Shown here: in pieces, positions 38,501 through 50,700 of the stretch
How the letters are laid out: each line of letters starts with the position of its first letter
How positions within the stretch are numbered: the stretch's first letter is position 1
Source: Scomber scombrus
Lineage: Eukaryota; Chordata; Actinopteri; Scombriformes; Scombridae
Assembly (NCBI RefSeq): GCF_963691925.1
Contig: NC_084975.1
Coordinates: forward strand, 13,853,955-13,917,954
Length of the DNA stretch: 64,000 nt
Reading direction: 5' to 3'
Position numbers and translations under genes: made by a program
Notes under the pieces: model-generated
What the model was told of the DNA's origin: nothing
The model's input: the letters and a program-made list of their open reading frames with translations, nothing else
Database searches by the model: none

Positions 38501-39225
38501 CTACATGTTTGAGGAGCACAACCTGGTCCGAGCGTCTGCCACAGAGTGCATGTGTAATTTGGTCCTGAGCACAGAGGTTAGACATACACCGTTAATCATC
38601 AATTTTTTAATGGCACACATTTGTAGAAAAGTTGAACTAAGAGCAGTGGGTGCTTGTATGTGTCTTCAGGTGCAGAAGCTGTACCTGGCCACTGGGAATG
38701 ATCGTCTGAAACTGCTTGTGCTCTTTAGCGGAGAGGAGGATGAAAGGCTGAGAAAAGCTGCTGCGGGGACATTGGCCATGCTGACTACTGAACAGCCTGA
38801 GCTATGCCCTCGCATCCCTGACACTGTAAGCAGATCCCTGCAGCAGACACCTGCTTCCCCACACCTCCTCCAAATCAATACCATTTTTTAAAATTCTGTT
38901 TTGGCTCACAGGAATCTGTGTTGTACTCTTTTTTCAGACAACCCAGTGGCTGGAGATCTTTCAGGCACTGCTGCTCAGTGATATATCTGACCTGCGTCAT
39001 CGTGGAGTGGTCATCATTCACAACATGATGCAGGCAGAGAAGAGTCTCGCTGACACGCTCATGGAAAGTGAAGTTCTGGAAATTCTTTCTGTCCTGGCAA
39101 AAGGAGGAGAGGGCATCCCGGTGCCGGTTTCAAGGATAGCTCAAAACTGCCTAGACAAGGCCATGGAGTACGGCATCATCAGGAACAGGGAAGGGAAAGC
39201 AAAGGTAGAAGGAACTGAACCCTGA
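32557..39225 (+). CDS. unc45a: Unc-45 myosin chaperone A, complete, 19 exons, 942 aa
   Basis: A cytosolic UCS-family co-chaperone that binds Hsp90 and folds or stabilises myosin. Exons: 32557-32580, 32658-32850, 33553-33728, 33875-33964, 34088-34255, 34505-34673, 34818-34988, 35122-35293, 35437-35737, 35844-35938, 36096-36237, 36428-36568, 36752-36879, 36965-37031, 37120-37233, 37341-37456, 38459-38576, 38670-38825, 38938-39225. They total 2829 nt with consistent phases. Residues 9 to about 125 form the TPR domain (LKEEGNTLFK, VLHRNRSACYLKLEDY). The central part has NLVVLSREAAGAE and LLQGPSDVGNRTLE. The C-terminal UCS region includes IEGYMFEEHNLVRASATECM and GNDRLKLLVLFSGE. Human UNC45A is about 944 aa, and the sequence follows A rather than the muscle paralogue B. 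The start is the only ATG in the first exon. Confidence 0.96.
33195..33480. repeat. CGATTAAT-type MITE-like repeat, copy D (unc45a intron 2)
   Basis: It is the reverse complement of copy C. It begins GTTGCAAATAATGATTATTT and ends AATGATTAATCAATTAATCA followed by TTGCAGCTCTG. The interior shares the TTTGGGTT(A/G)TGGACTG block with copy C on the opposite strand. Confidence 0.6.
37758..38233. mobile_element. Tc1/mariner-like non-autonomous element in unc45a intron 16
   Basis: The inverted ends are ACAGTACTGTGCAAACGTTT on the left and AACTTTTGCACAGTACTATA on the right, both beside TA. The interior includes AATATTTGGTGTGACCAC and TTTAAAACAGCACCAGTTGT, typical of fish Tc1-like MITEs. There is no transposase frame. 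Confidence 0.6.
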
Positions 39226-39413
39226 AAACACTGCTGCAGTTTGCAGATAAGCCTCATGGCACTGTTTAAGTGCTGTAAGCATTATGAGGGATCAGTGAAA
39301 TCATTTCACCTTCACCAGAAATCGGTTTTGGTCTGGATGGATAAAAGGTGACCGGGAAATTCTAATGTGTCTTACACCTTAACAAAACTGTGAAAAGCAA
39401 TACAGAATTTTGA

Positions 39414-39797
39414 AATAAATGTATTATATTAAAACCAGAAGATACATTCACAAGTGTTTTGTCCCACGATAGCTTTGGCTGCTGTCTCACATTGGTTTTC
39501 CACTGATTGTATTTGTCTTCATTATACTGTATGTTAATGAACATCCTGCAAAGTAGTCCAATAAGGCTGCTTTATACATTCCTATTCCTTGACATTTGCA
39601 AAAAAAACCCTTGCTTTATTTTACACACTACTTTATTCATTTTTTTATAATGATTTCTGTCCTAAACACATTTTATTAACATAATTGTGTGCTTATTGTT
39701 TTTTTTAAGTTATCACTACATTACATTCTGTAATGTCTTAATTGTATGGTTGGTTGTTTTTCTAACTGCTTTCAGTACAAACAAGCAGGAAAATAAA
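39414..39797 (+). terminator. unc45a polyadenylation signals
   Basis: AATAAA occurs at 39414-39419 and 39792-39797, 190-570 nt after the stop codon. Confidence 0.5.
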
Positions 39798-40634
39798 AGC
39801 TCTCCATACCCGAACAATCCGTGTATCTTTTAGTCATTTGATTTTCTTTTCAGGAATGTGTATTGAAAAACAAAAAATCGAGGGGTTATTTGATTTTCGT
39901 TTTAAAATGCAAAAGATTTGAAATATGAGCTGTTTTTCTGGTCAAATAAGGATAAGCAGAAATTTAAAAATGGTTTGATTTTATTTTCATATTTAGAATA
40001 GTAAAAAATAAAATCACTGGCAAACAGAGAAAAAAAAGGACCTGTTTTCTCATCTTCTCAACATATGGACAGGGATTTCTTTAGTAGTAAATAGTGAGAT
40101 GTTGCCAGTGCATCATGTCCACCTTGATAACACAATAGTCCTGCAGTAAATTCTGACTTCATGAAGATTATAATGTTCAGTTTTTGTTGAAACTGTTTTC
40201 AGAGAGGCATTACATCAATTGTATGGTCATTTTGGAGGCTGTTCGGAGCTGTTTGTGATACTGTTGAACTATATTTCATTATACAGAGGTGTTTTCTGTT
40301 ATTTAGCTTCACCTCATTGATATAATGAGGTAGACAAGATTAGAAATCCCTCAGTATGGTGCAGTACATTTCAACAGTAGTACAATGTGGCACCTTTAAA
40401 ATGATCATAGATTTAAAACAACACTGAAAAAGTTTAAACAAAAGCTGAATATTATTAGCTTCATAAATGGAGGATTTATTGACAACAAAAAAGTAAGAGA
40501 CAGACAGGTTTTTGTTTTTTTAATTGTATCTTTATTGCGCTCTTGCCTTGATGATGACATGCGGTCTCAGAATATGAGAAAACGGGTCCTTTTTTGTTTA
40601 GTTTCCTGGAAAAAATATTACCATTGCCACAGCA

Positions 40635-40644
40635 GCGCATGCGC
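40635..40644. promoter_or_regulatory. NRF1-type site in rccd1 promoter
   Basis: The palindrome GCGCATGCGC lies about 110 bp before the rccd1 ATG, in a CpG-richer patch without a TATA box. It matches the NRF1 core consensus. Confidence 0.55.
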
Positions 40645-40750
40645 AGTTTCTACTATGTTCGCACGCGTCCATACTTTGCGGACAACTGCGTCGTACGGCG
40701 CAGCATCGTTTTAGTGACATGAGAAACCAGAGGATTTTAAAGCACTCCTA

Positions 40751-43278
40751 ATGCGTTGGTTCGGGTTTGGTTTTAATGCATTTGGGCAGATATGCATCCA
40801 CGAGAAGATAATTAAAGGTACTGACGCCGTGAAGGAAATAAAAGTAATTAATCCAACGGAACTCGGTCATGTGGACAGAAGTGGAAGCAGACAGGGTATC
40901 TGCATGCAGACCAGTGCAGTCAGAGCAAGCTGGAGTCGGAGAGCATCTTTGCATTTGGATGGTAAGTTTATCAGACATGAAGCAACTTTTAAAAGCTCTG
41001 TGAGCCCATGGTTAGAAACTGCACCAGAAATAGAAAGCGTCTGTAATATCACACTATGTATCATTAAATGGTTGACTCTGCTCTCTCTGTTAGGTGAAGG
41101 CTGTGTGTGCTTGGCAGGTTTCGGAGCTGTCACCTCCAAAGAATGCATTTCTATGGCAGAGAGCCGTGGCTGTAAGGACGCTTTTATCAGTGAATCATAC
41201 TTGACCCTGTCTTTCCCTGGCAGAGTTGAGTCCTGGGACCTGGAGAACAAAAAGGAAACTCCAGCATGGAGCATGGAAATAAAAACCCAGCCAGAATCCT
41301 CTGGTAATGTTTGTTATAATCTACTCTGACAGCTACTAGAAGTGTTTTAAGAAGAGGCTCAAAAGTACACTTTTTTCCCCACTGCGTTCCAGATATGCCT
41401 CTGAATCTCCCATTAGTCCCTGGGGGTTACATAGCCACAAAACCTCCCTTCTACCAGTCCCTATCACCACACCTGAAAGCCAAGAGTCTGGCACTGGGCG
41501 CAGAGCATGCTGTACTTCTCAGTGCTACTGGAGCTGTGTACACCTGGGGACTGGGCAGGTAGAGCCCACATACCTTCACGCATAATCTGAAAAATACATG
41601 TATGTACTTTTAATAGACATATAACCTGAATGAGCTCTTGTGTTTAACTGACAGCCACGGTCAGTTGGGGCACGGAGGCCTCACCTCTGAGGAGCAGCCC
41701 AGGGCAGTGGAGGCGCTCTGGGGGATGGCCATGAGCTGTGTAGCTACAGGAGGCTGGCATTCTGTCTGCATTAGTGGTAAGCGTCATACAGACATGTGGG
41801 CAGTGCAAAGGGGTATGTACTTAACTGGTGAAAAAATGACTTTAAATTACTTTTCTTCATAGATGGGGGTGACCTCTATGTGTGGGGCTGGAATGAAAGT
41901 GGCCAGCTAGGACTTCCATCACAAGCCCTGAGGAAAGCACAGCAGCAAAGTGGCCAACAAGCCGGTTGGTCCTTTTTTTAAAAAAAAAAAAGGTTTTCTC
42001 ACTTATATCTAGCCATGTGGATAGTTTCTTTAGTTATATTTGGCCAGGTTTTTGTCCCTGACATTTCTGTTGCCAATACAATTGAGGTGAATGACATTTT
42101 ATTTGTGGTGCTTGCAGAATGTTAACATTCAATAGAAGCAGAATCACAAACAGAATCCACAAATTCATTCCTGCAGAATAAATTGTCCCTATAAAAAGCG
42201 TCTTTCTCACAGACTATCAAGAATGACCGGGATATTATTTCTGGAAAAAGAGGTCGCTGCTGAAATGGCAACACAAATATCAGAGATATCTCAAAACCTG
42301 GTCTCATAAAACTGAATCTATCTTTCCTTTTGCTGTCTATAAATCCAAATAGCCAGCTAGTTCAGTTCAGTTGTAGCTGTAACTAAACCTGATGTAATGC
42401 ATTATGCCACTTTTTGTTTTGAGGTATGATACTCTTACAGTAAATCAAGACCTCAATATGAACATTTTCAATGAGATTCACCATCTATTAAAGGATGCCT
42501 GCCTAATGTTGCCCTCTGAAAATGAGCCAGTTTAATTATATCACATTTGCAAAGTCACACCCTAACTTTTTAAATAAATAGACAGCACTCCAGGTATGGC
42601 AAAGATTATGAACTGTGCCTTTGACTGGAATACACATACAAATGTATGCAACAGGCAGTAACCACTTCAAAATTATGATTTAAGCGTTGAAAGGTTTAGT
42701 AACATTTTTTCATAAATTGAACTGTCAAGATGTCAGCACATCTCCACGTGAAAATCCACAGGAGGGAGAAGACGACAAAGAAGTGTTCATATCCATCCAG
42801 GCATTCCCAGCTCTTCTAGATATCACTCCATCATGTGAAATCAAGACAGTCAGCTGTGGCTCCCGGCACACAGCTGTAGTAACAAGTAAGATGTCTCTCT
42901 TGGCTATGGATGCACATTTTTTTGGTGAGTTAATGTCAGTCATTTTTATAATTTCATATTTTCTCATTTTAGCCACAGGTGACCTCTACACTTGGGGCTG
43001 GGGTAAGTCTAAATCTGAATCTAAAGTGATACTTTGAGATTGTTAATGTGTTACATCTTTCTAATGTATTCTCAGTACCAGTAATAAAAGACTTCCCTGT
43101 CCATCTTTTTATGATCTTTTCAGGTGAATACGGCCAGCTTGGACACCAGACTTTGAGCTCAGATGAGCCACAGCAGGTGGAGTTCTTCAGAGAGCAGCAG
43201 ATGTGTGTGGTCAATGTTGTATGTGGGGCGTGGAACACTTTTGCTGCTGTTGTCAAGGAGGAAGTGGCTAACGCTTAA
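40751..43278 (+). CDS. rccd1: RCC1 domain-containing protein 1, 8 exons, 383 aa
   Basis: An RCC1-repeat beta-propeller protein. The human protein is known as a KDM8 partner acting on chromatin during mitosis. Exons: 40751-40961, 41094-41303, 41393-41558, 41655-41776, 41863-41964, 42730-42885, 42973-43002, 43124-43278. They total 1152 nt with consistent phases. The N-terminus MRWFGFGFNAFGQ matches the family's WFGFGFCGFGQ. RCC1-type blades are TWGLGSHGQLGHGGL, VWGWNESGQLGLP, CGSRHTAVV and TWGWGEYGQLGHQ. The length is close to human RCCD1 (376 aa). The exon 5 donor (G then GTTGGT) is weak, and exon 7 is only 30 nt. The exon 6 acceptor (ACTGTCAAG) was chosen because it alone keeps the frame. Confidence 0.93.
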
Positions 43279-43367
43279 ATGTTATGAAATCTCACTGATG
43301 CACGTGAACAATGGACTTTGGACAACGTACCAGGAACTGTTTGTTATTACAACAAATACAAAACTGA

Positions 43368-43373
43368 ATTAAA
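43368..43373 (+). terminator. Candidate rccd1 polyadenylation signal
   Basis: ATTAAA about 90 nt after the rccd1 stop codon, in the 354-bp gap before the convergent cib1 stop. Confidence 0.35.
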
Positions 43374-43632
43374 TGCATTTTGTATTACACACACATATAT
43401 TTAAGCTTCTCTTGTCTATATAAAAAAAACCTTGGTAAAATCAGTTTTTGAAAACTTTCTTTATAGAAATATAAAAAAAGGTTTTATATTTCACATACAT
43501 AAAAGGGTTAATACAGTAAAATCCACAGGCAAATATAATTTAAGGCAAATCTCTAAAGTTCTAATTTTGAAAATCACACATCATAATATAAGAATTAATG
43601 GGTGATCCATGTCCACAGTCCACAGTAGGTCA

Positions 43633-45206
43633 TCACAGCACAATCTTGAAAGAGCTGTGAAGAAATTAAAATTAAAAATTTTGTTGAACAAAAACATACA
43701 CTTTTTTGAGCAGTAATGAGATTTCTACACACCTAACAAAATCTGGCGATCTTGAAATGACATGCTGAAACTCGGACAGGTTGACGGTTCCATCCTTGTC
43801 AATGTCCGACTCTTCAAGAATCTGAACATGCAGCAGAAACAACTGTTAGACCCAGTGACACATTACAATAAACTGTGTGCTAAGCTGCAGCCATAGAGGA
43901 CTTTTCTAAACAGCCAGTGTGTCTCTGGCCCTCATACTGCTTTTGCATCTTTAAAAAGGCGAGGCGCAGCAAACTCACATTGCTGATGAGCTGTCTCATT
44001 TCCTCAGAGGTTAGTCTTGTATCTTGTGTCTCACCGGTCAGGCAGTTAACCAGCTTCTCCAGATCACCGTAATCGAGGGTTCCATCATCATCAAAGTCTG
44101 GAAATATCAAAATACTTAATACACAGATTGGTTTGCCTCAAATGTATTAGTAAAAGTTTGATTTTAATTAACTTATTTACCAAATATACGAAATGCATAG
44201 TGGGATTTGATTTCCAGAGTGGCAGAGTCACTGAAGGCACTCAAAAGATCCAGGAAGTCTTCAAATGTGAGGCCTCCATCTTTGTTTTCAGATGTTGAGA
44301 ATACATGGCAGATTCTTTCTTTGAAAGGGTTGGACTGTGACAGGAATAAGTACAAGGGTCAGTACAGTTTATCAGTACTTGAAGCACTTCCTTGAGAACA
44401 CCTACAGTACAGGACAATCCTAGTTAACAAAAAATAAATAAAACAATAAAAGGACACTACACAGTCTTCATTACATCACATTTCCCTCTGTTTTATTGTT
44501 TACCTTCAGCTCTGGTAGAGTAAGAATCGTGTTCATTGATACTCTGGCAGTATGGTCTTTCTCATCTTTATTAAGCAGCTCAGTGAATCTCTTGTGAGCA
44601 CTGTAAAAACAAGAAGGAGCCATTTGCTCATCATTTATTGCAATAAGCACTGCTAGATTAATCTTTTTTAAAACTAGTGACATAAATGTTATGTGGCATG
44701 CAGCTGGTCACTTACAGAAGAATTTCTTGTTTCGTCAAAAATGTCAGCTCCTAAAAGTAAAATTACGCATTATTAAAAAAAGATGACAATCACAAATTAA
44801 CCTGGAAAACTTTTTAAACCCCTGGGGTACTTTTTTGGGTCTGACTAGCAGATATTAGCAACAACATTAGCTTTAACTATTGTTATGCTTGATGTAAACT
44901 TGTTACTTCGGAAAAGCAGCCATTAACGTTGTGTTTACTTTACATGGATTATTATAACTTCAGGCATCTAATAAATCATACTATACTTCTAAGTACAAAG
45001 CTTTAATAGTTGTTTTTTGTTTTTTTTTTGCTTTAAAACGTTAAGCCAAGATAGCTAACATTACAGCGCGATCCTCCGTTAATGTTAACAAGTGTTTTCA
45101 ACTTGTGTTCATGACGATGTCATATTATTAGGAATCTTAGATTTTGGGCACTTACTTGGTATTCTGATAGCAAATCCTTTCCGAGTTGACTTGCCGTTGT
45201 TCCCAT
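43633..45206 (-). CDS. cib1: Calcium and integrin-binding protein 1, 7 exons, 188 aa
   Basis: A myristoylated EF-hand calcium sensor that binds integrin alpha-IIb tails and other partners. Exons, 5' to 3': 45156-45206, 44716-44750, 44504-44600, 44181-44334, 43979-44097, 43733-43821, 43633-43654. They sum to 567 nt with clean phases. The start MGTTASQLGKDLL keeps Gly2 for myristoylation. ELTFLTKQEIL, NPFKERICHVFSTS and FEDFLDLLSAFSD match CIB1. Two calcium-binding EF-hands are intact: DFDDDGTLDYGDLE (113-126) and DIDKDGTVNLSEF (158-170). The end SFKIVL is identical to human CIB1, which is 191 aa. CIB2 and CIB3 fit less well. Confidence 0.93.
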
Positions 45207-45285
45207 CTTGTAGTTTCTAACTCGAAAATCTACTTCTGGTGTTGTAAATAGTTACCCCAAACTAACTAGTTGATATGCATAGCTT

Positions 45286-45293
45286 ACTTCCGG
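45286..45293 (-). promoter_or_regulatory. ETS-type site upstream of cib1
   Basis: CCGGAAGT on the minus strand, 80 bp before the cib1 ATG. It is a typical element of TATA-less promoters. Confidence 0.5.
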
Positions 45294-46173
45294 TTTCTGG
45301 CTAGTGCACTCCTTTTCCTGTAATAAGCTACGTAATGGTTTCCATAGTGACGTACTTTGGGCAAACTGGTGTACTCAAAACTTTTCATCCTCCTGTATCT
45401 TTGTTTTGACTCCGTTTACAAGTGAGGTTATAAAAAATGTTTTTTTTCTTTTGCCAGTTTGCTCCTGGTGCCACTCTTGAATTTTTGAGGGTCATTTTCC
45501 CCTTATTTGAGTGACAGTTTATGAACTATACTACAAAAAGTTTAATCAAAAGAAAAGATTTGCATTTAAAAAACACAAGCAAAACTTCACTGCAACATTG
45601 TTATTGAGAAATGTTTCATACTGTTAAATTATTAAGAACTTCTCAGCACTAGGTCCACAATATTAGGTGCCACGACTATCTCAAATGAGCTTTGAACTGT
45701 ATGACTATAGAAGTATTCAAAATTAAACTCCAGTCAACACCACCTTTTATGGAGTTAATCTTTCCATTCCTGCTTTTTGACCGTGGTTACTTATTTTGTT
45801 TTGTTTGTTTTTTAAAATTATAATCTTGTCTTGCTGGTTCTTCTTTGGGTTGTCTCAGTGCCATCTAGTGTTAGCCTTGTAGTATGTCCTTTTTCATAAC
45901 AAATCCAAAATGAAGCACTACAACGTTTCTCATTATCTTCATTTTATTGTAGTTTTCCCACACACAAGATTATGTTTTTTCTTGTTAGAAACAGAAACAA
46001 ACAAGATAGGGGCATCCTTGTATTTTTCCTCTATAAATAAAATCTGTCATTAATTAGGGCCCGAGCGGCGACTGCAAGTCGCCTGGCGAAAGCCCTATTG
46101 AAATTGTAATGTTTATTAGGGCCCAAGCGGCGACTGCAAGTCGCCTGGCGAAAGCCCTATTGAAATTGTAATG

Positions 46174-46175
<2 letters not shown>

Positions 46176-46221
<46 letters not shown>
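46176..46221. repeat. (TTA)n microsatellite
   Basis: About 15 TTA units immediately after the tandemly duplicated left end of the dispersed element. Confidence 0.9.
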
Positions 46222-46222
<1 letters not shown>

Positions 46223-47484
46223 CGACATTTCGTGCCCCAATTTCACCCCTTTCCCAAAGGCGAAAATGCTTATACTTTTGCACAGACGTCCAGCCTCATC
46301 CGAAATTCGATATTTTTGGGTGGTCGCACATGGTCGACGCAGAATGGCGGAATAGCGCCCCCTACAAAGTCCAAAAATGCCCATAGGGAATTTTGCTAAC
46401 TTTGTCCTATGCTCACAAAATTCGGTACACATATGTATCATACCCACATATGCAAAAAAGCCTCTTGACCTCATGACCTCAACCCAACAGGGAGTCGGCC
46501 ATTTTGGTTTTGATTTTTCCCGCCTAAAATTAACTCCTCCCACAGCGTTCGCCCGATCAAGTTCAAATTAGGTACGCAACATCTCCAGACCTAGCTGAGC
46601 TTAAGTTGTGCTCTGCGCATCCGTAGGTCAAAGGGCGTGTCTGCCAGGGCTCAACTAACTTTGGCGTGCTCGCCATGTACATACGAGTGGCTCTCACGCC
46701 CACATACTTCATCCAATCAGCTTCAAACTTGCTGGACATGATGATGGCTCCGCCCTGAACGTCCCGATATATTAACTTCCCACGTAACTCATAGCGCCCC
46801 CCGGTGGTAACAGGAAGTTAACTAAGATTCATTAAAATTACATACTTTGCCCCATCAACTTCATTCAGAACCAGTTGGTGAAGCTACATTATGAAGACTG
46901 TGAAGCTACGAGTAATGGCGTCCGTGTGGCGACGCGGCGACCATCAATTCCTCGCCATGAAAATACGTTTGGCTTTTTGATGGCTTTATTGAACTCGTAT
47001 CATCATGAAAATTGGTACACAGGTCAAGGGTGCCGACCTCAACGTCTCCATTCGCTCATAGGCGATCTCACTCGTGTCGCCCCCTAGTGGAAACAGGAAG
47101 TGCCATATTTTACATCATCATTGTGCGATTTCCACAAAACTTCACATGTGTAATCACTGTCCCACCCTGAACGCAACCGCTTGTGTTTTGTTACATTCTA
47201 CTGCCCCCTTGTGGATGAACCATCAACCTCTCATAACTCCTTCATGATTTGTCCAATTCACTCCAAACTTCACATGACTGATGAGTGGCCGCCCTGAACA
47301 CACCAGACCACACCATACCATATGTGTAACTACCTGTGACTGCCCCCTACTGGATGAACGAAACATTGCATTTTTGGCCTCCTTCCAGGTTTTTTCTCAC
47401 TTTCTGCTTCACGCCACAGCCCCGCCATGCCTCAGGCCCCGCGGTGGCATGGGTGAGCGAGGGCCCGCCATCGCCGCTTGCGGC

Positions 47485-47490
47485 TTTAAT
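47485..47490 (-). terminator. Possible polyadenylation signal of the titin-like gene, supplied by the repeat
   Basis: ATTAAA on the minus strand, about 265 nt after the predicted stop. It lies at the edge of the dispersed element. Confidence 0.25.
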
Positions 47491-47754
47491 TAGGCTTACT
47501 ACCTATATAAACATTTTAAAAGACACATAATCTACAAAACAGCAGCTATTGGTAATGCATTAATTCACATAGCATACACTAATGGATAAAACGTTTTTTG
47601 ACATCATTTTATGAATTAAACACAGTCAGGAAATATTTATAACTCAGCTAACTGCTCAGCAAAACTGGAAATAAATGAGAAATAGATTAGGATCTTCACA
47701 GGATGATCAGGGAATGATTAACTCAACCCTGGGAAGGGTTGAGTTAGACACAAG

Positions 47755-50700
47755 CTAAGCTCCTGGATTTGTCTCCCAGTCTGTTGTATCTGAAATGAAA
47801 AGATAAAAACAGAAAAACTCTTAACATTGCAAGCAAAATAATGTTCAATTAGAGAAGTTTAAGTTATTAATATATTTAATTGTTCTCTCACATCTTTTAC
47901 ATTCTGCTGTACTTAGACACTAATCACATCGTACTAATACGTTTATTTTATACACACTGACTACAACAACTCATTACCTGTCATTTTTGTTCCCTCCTTG
48001 GTCTCAGCCGGAACACCGATGCCAAACTCATTTTCACCTGTGACTCTGAAGAAGTAGATTCCTCCCTCTTCTAGGTCAGACACCTTATAGGACAGTCGGC
48101 GGCATTTGTGAGTGAGTCTTGTCCACCCTTGTCTGCTAATGTCCCGTATGTCTACATGGTAATTCTTAACAGGGGCACCTCCCTCATTCTCAGGGATGTC
48201 CCAGGTAACAGTGGCAGAGTTCTTGGTCACATCTTTAACTCTCACATGAGTTGGAGGACCAGGTGAATCCAAAACCCTCACACTGAGGGTCAAAGAGGCA
48301 CTCCCAACACCATTTTGCAGCTTGACTATGTATTTGCCAGAGTCATCACGTGTTGCCTGTTCCACTGTGATGGAGGTGACAGAGCTGGTGGTATTTATTA
48401 ATCCTCTGACTCTCAGATCAACATCTGCTTTTTCCCATGTCACACTGGGAATAGGTTTGCCTGTGAAAGGCACAGTCAGTGTGAAGGAGCTGCCATCTTT
48501 AACAGGAAGGGTCTTCCTCATCTCAGCACTAATGTCAAACTTGGGCTCCTCCTCTCTCTCCATGGCCACTTGAGGATCTGTTCCAGGACTAGGCTCACTG
48601 ATACCAATCTTATTTATAGATTTCACAACAAAAACATATTCTACCCCTGATGTAAGTCCAGTTACTGTAAACTCAGTTTTATCTGTGTTATGCACACCAA
48701 CATCCCAGACCTCATCTGCTGATTTTCTGAATTCAACTTTGTATCCAGTGACTGTTGCTCCACCATCAAACAGCGGCTTGTTCCATGACAGAGTAATTGA
48801 TGACCTGCATGAATCGATAATGGTGGGCTTTGCAGGAGGTGAAGGCAGAAACTTTGGATCCTCTGCCAAGGTGAGTGGGCATGAGATACTTGGTTCACTC
48901 AGACCAGCAGCATTCTCAGCAAAGACCCTGAATTCATACTCACATCCTTCATATAGGCAGGAAGCTTTGACTCGTAGGTCATAGACTGGCTTCTTATTGA
49001 CACGTACCCAGCGAATGCCCTGCTTCTCCCTTTTCTCAATGATATAACCGCTGATGCGGCTACCGCCATCAGAGGCAGGTCTCTTCCAGCAGATAGTCAT
49101 AGCTTCACTGGTTGCACTTGTGACCTCGACATCAGTCGGAGCAGATGGGACCGTAAAGGGATCCATAGCCCTGATGGGCTCACTTTCCAAAGTCTCTCCC
49201 TCCCCATATTTGTTCACTGCCTTCACCCTAAAAAGATATTCATTTCCTTTGAGCAACTTTGTTATTTTGCAAGTAGTTGCCATCATGTCACCATACACAA
49301 GGGTCCAGGCTACACGGCTGGTTTCACATTTCTCAACAATATAGTACATGATCTCAGCGCCTCCAGTTTCTTGAGGGGATCCCCATGACAAGGTGCATTT
49401 CTCTGCAGAGAGTCCAGACACTTCCAGAGGCCCAGCAGGTGGACCAGGCCTGTCCAGGACCTTGCAGGTAATAGCCCTAGATGTGATACCACCTGTGCTT
49501 TTTAGGGTGAGAATATACTGTCCAGAATCTTTTCTAACACTTTCTTTGATGAGTAGAGAGGTATGCGTCTTTGTTGCAGTAATCTCAACCCTTCCCTTGG
49601 TGCCGATATTTCTACCATTCTTTGACCACAACACTGTAGGATTGGGGCGGCCAGAGATTTCAGCATCTATTCTTAGGAGTTCTCCTGTTTTGACAACCAC
49701 CACCTGTCTAAATTTGTCCTGCAGGATAATTTTGGGCGGGTCCACATCATACTGCACTGTAACAGGTCCGGTGGTTTCAGAGTATGCACTGAAGAGCTCA
49801 GCTGCATTCTTTGCAATTACACGAAAATCGTACTGTGCACCCTCTGTGAGGCCAGTCACTTCCAAGAAAGTGTCCAGTAAATTGGTGAAGTTGCACTTAA
49901 GCCAGCAACTATCTGGGAGCTCTTTACGCTCAACGATGTAGCCAGTTATTTTAGCCCCGCCATCATATTCTGGTTTGTCCCATGAGAGTGAAACTGAGCT
50001 GTTAGTTATACTGGTGACTGTGAGGTTGCTTGGGGGATCACACTGATCTCTTGCTGCTACAGGCTCAGATGCTTTACTGCTGGATCCAACACCAGCCATG
50101 TTCTCGGCACAAACCCTGAACTCATACATCAGCCCCTCTTCAATACTTGTAACCTTGAATTGGTTCTCGGTAACTGGGTTTCTGTTTAACTTTGTCCACA
50201 GGATACTGCTCTGATCTTTGCATTCAATATGATAACCAATGATAGGGCTCCCACCATCACTGTCTGGCTTGTTCCATGCAATCACCATGATAGACTTTGA
50301 GGCATTCGCAACATGGAGGTTGGTAGGTGGACCAGGGGGCATGAAAGGATACTGTGCAACAACAGCTTCAGAATCAACAAATTGGCTCTTGCCATAGCGA
50401 TTCTCTGCAGCGATACGGAACTGATATTCCGTGCCCTGTGTTAGACGGGAAATTTTAATTGATGTTCTGGCAACTGTAGCGGACACAGTCTGCCATATTG
50501 TGCTACTTGTATCTCTCTTCTCAACAACATAATTGCTGATTTGACATCCTCCAGTATAATGTGGGGGCTGCCATAACAGAGACAGAAAATCAGCACTCAC
50601 CTCAACCACACTGAGGTCACTTGGTGGTCCAGGTCTTTCAAAAACATTAACAAAAATTTCAGTGGATGTGGTGCCAACTGAGTTGGTGAGGGTCAACTCA

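Larger units (their letters stand above)
39226..40750. other. unc45a 3' UTR, spacer and rccd1 promoter
   Basis: AT-rich non-coding DNA with the unc45a polyadenylation signals in the left third. GC rises after 40620 at the rccd1 promoter. I see no additional gene. Confidence 0.6.
46053..47490. mobile_element. Teleost GGGCCC-ended dispersed element, about 1.4 kb, non-coding
   Basis: The left end is TTAGGGCCCGAGCGGCGACT and the right end is GAGGGCCCGCCATCGCCGCT. Both sides run into TTAATTAGG. The left 62 bp is duplicated in tandem (46054 and 46116), followed by a TTA microsatellite to 46220. The interior carries CGCCCCCTAGTGGAAACAGG and related phrases that recur in many fish genomes. No protein-coding frame spans it. 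The transposon class is not established. Confidence 0.55.
45207..47754. other. Spacer between cib1 and the titin-like gene
   Basis: No coding exon is seen. The first 800 bp is AT-rich. The rest is mostly the 46053-47490 repeat, after which about 265 bp leads to the titin-like stop codon. Confidence 0.6.
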
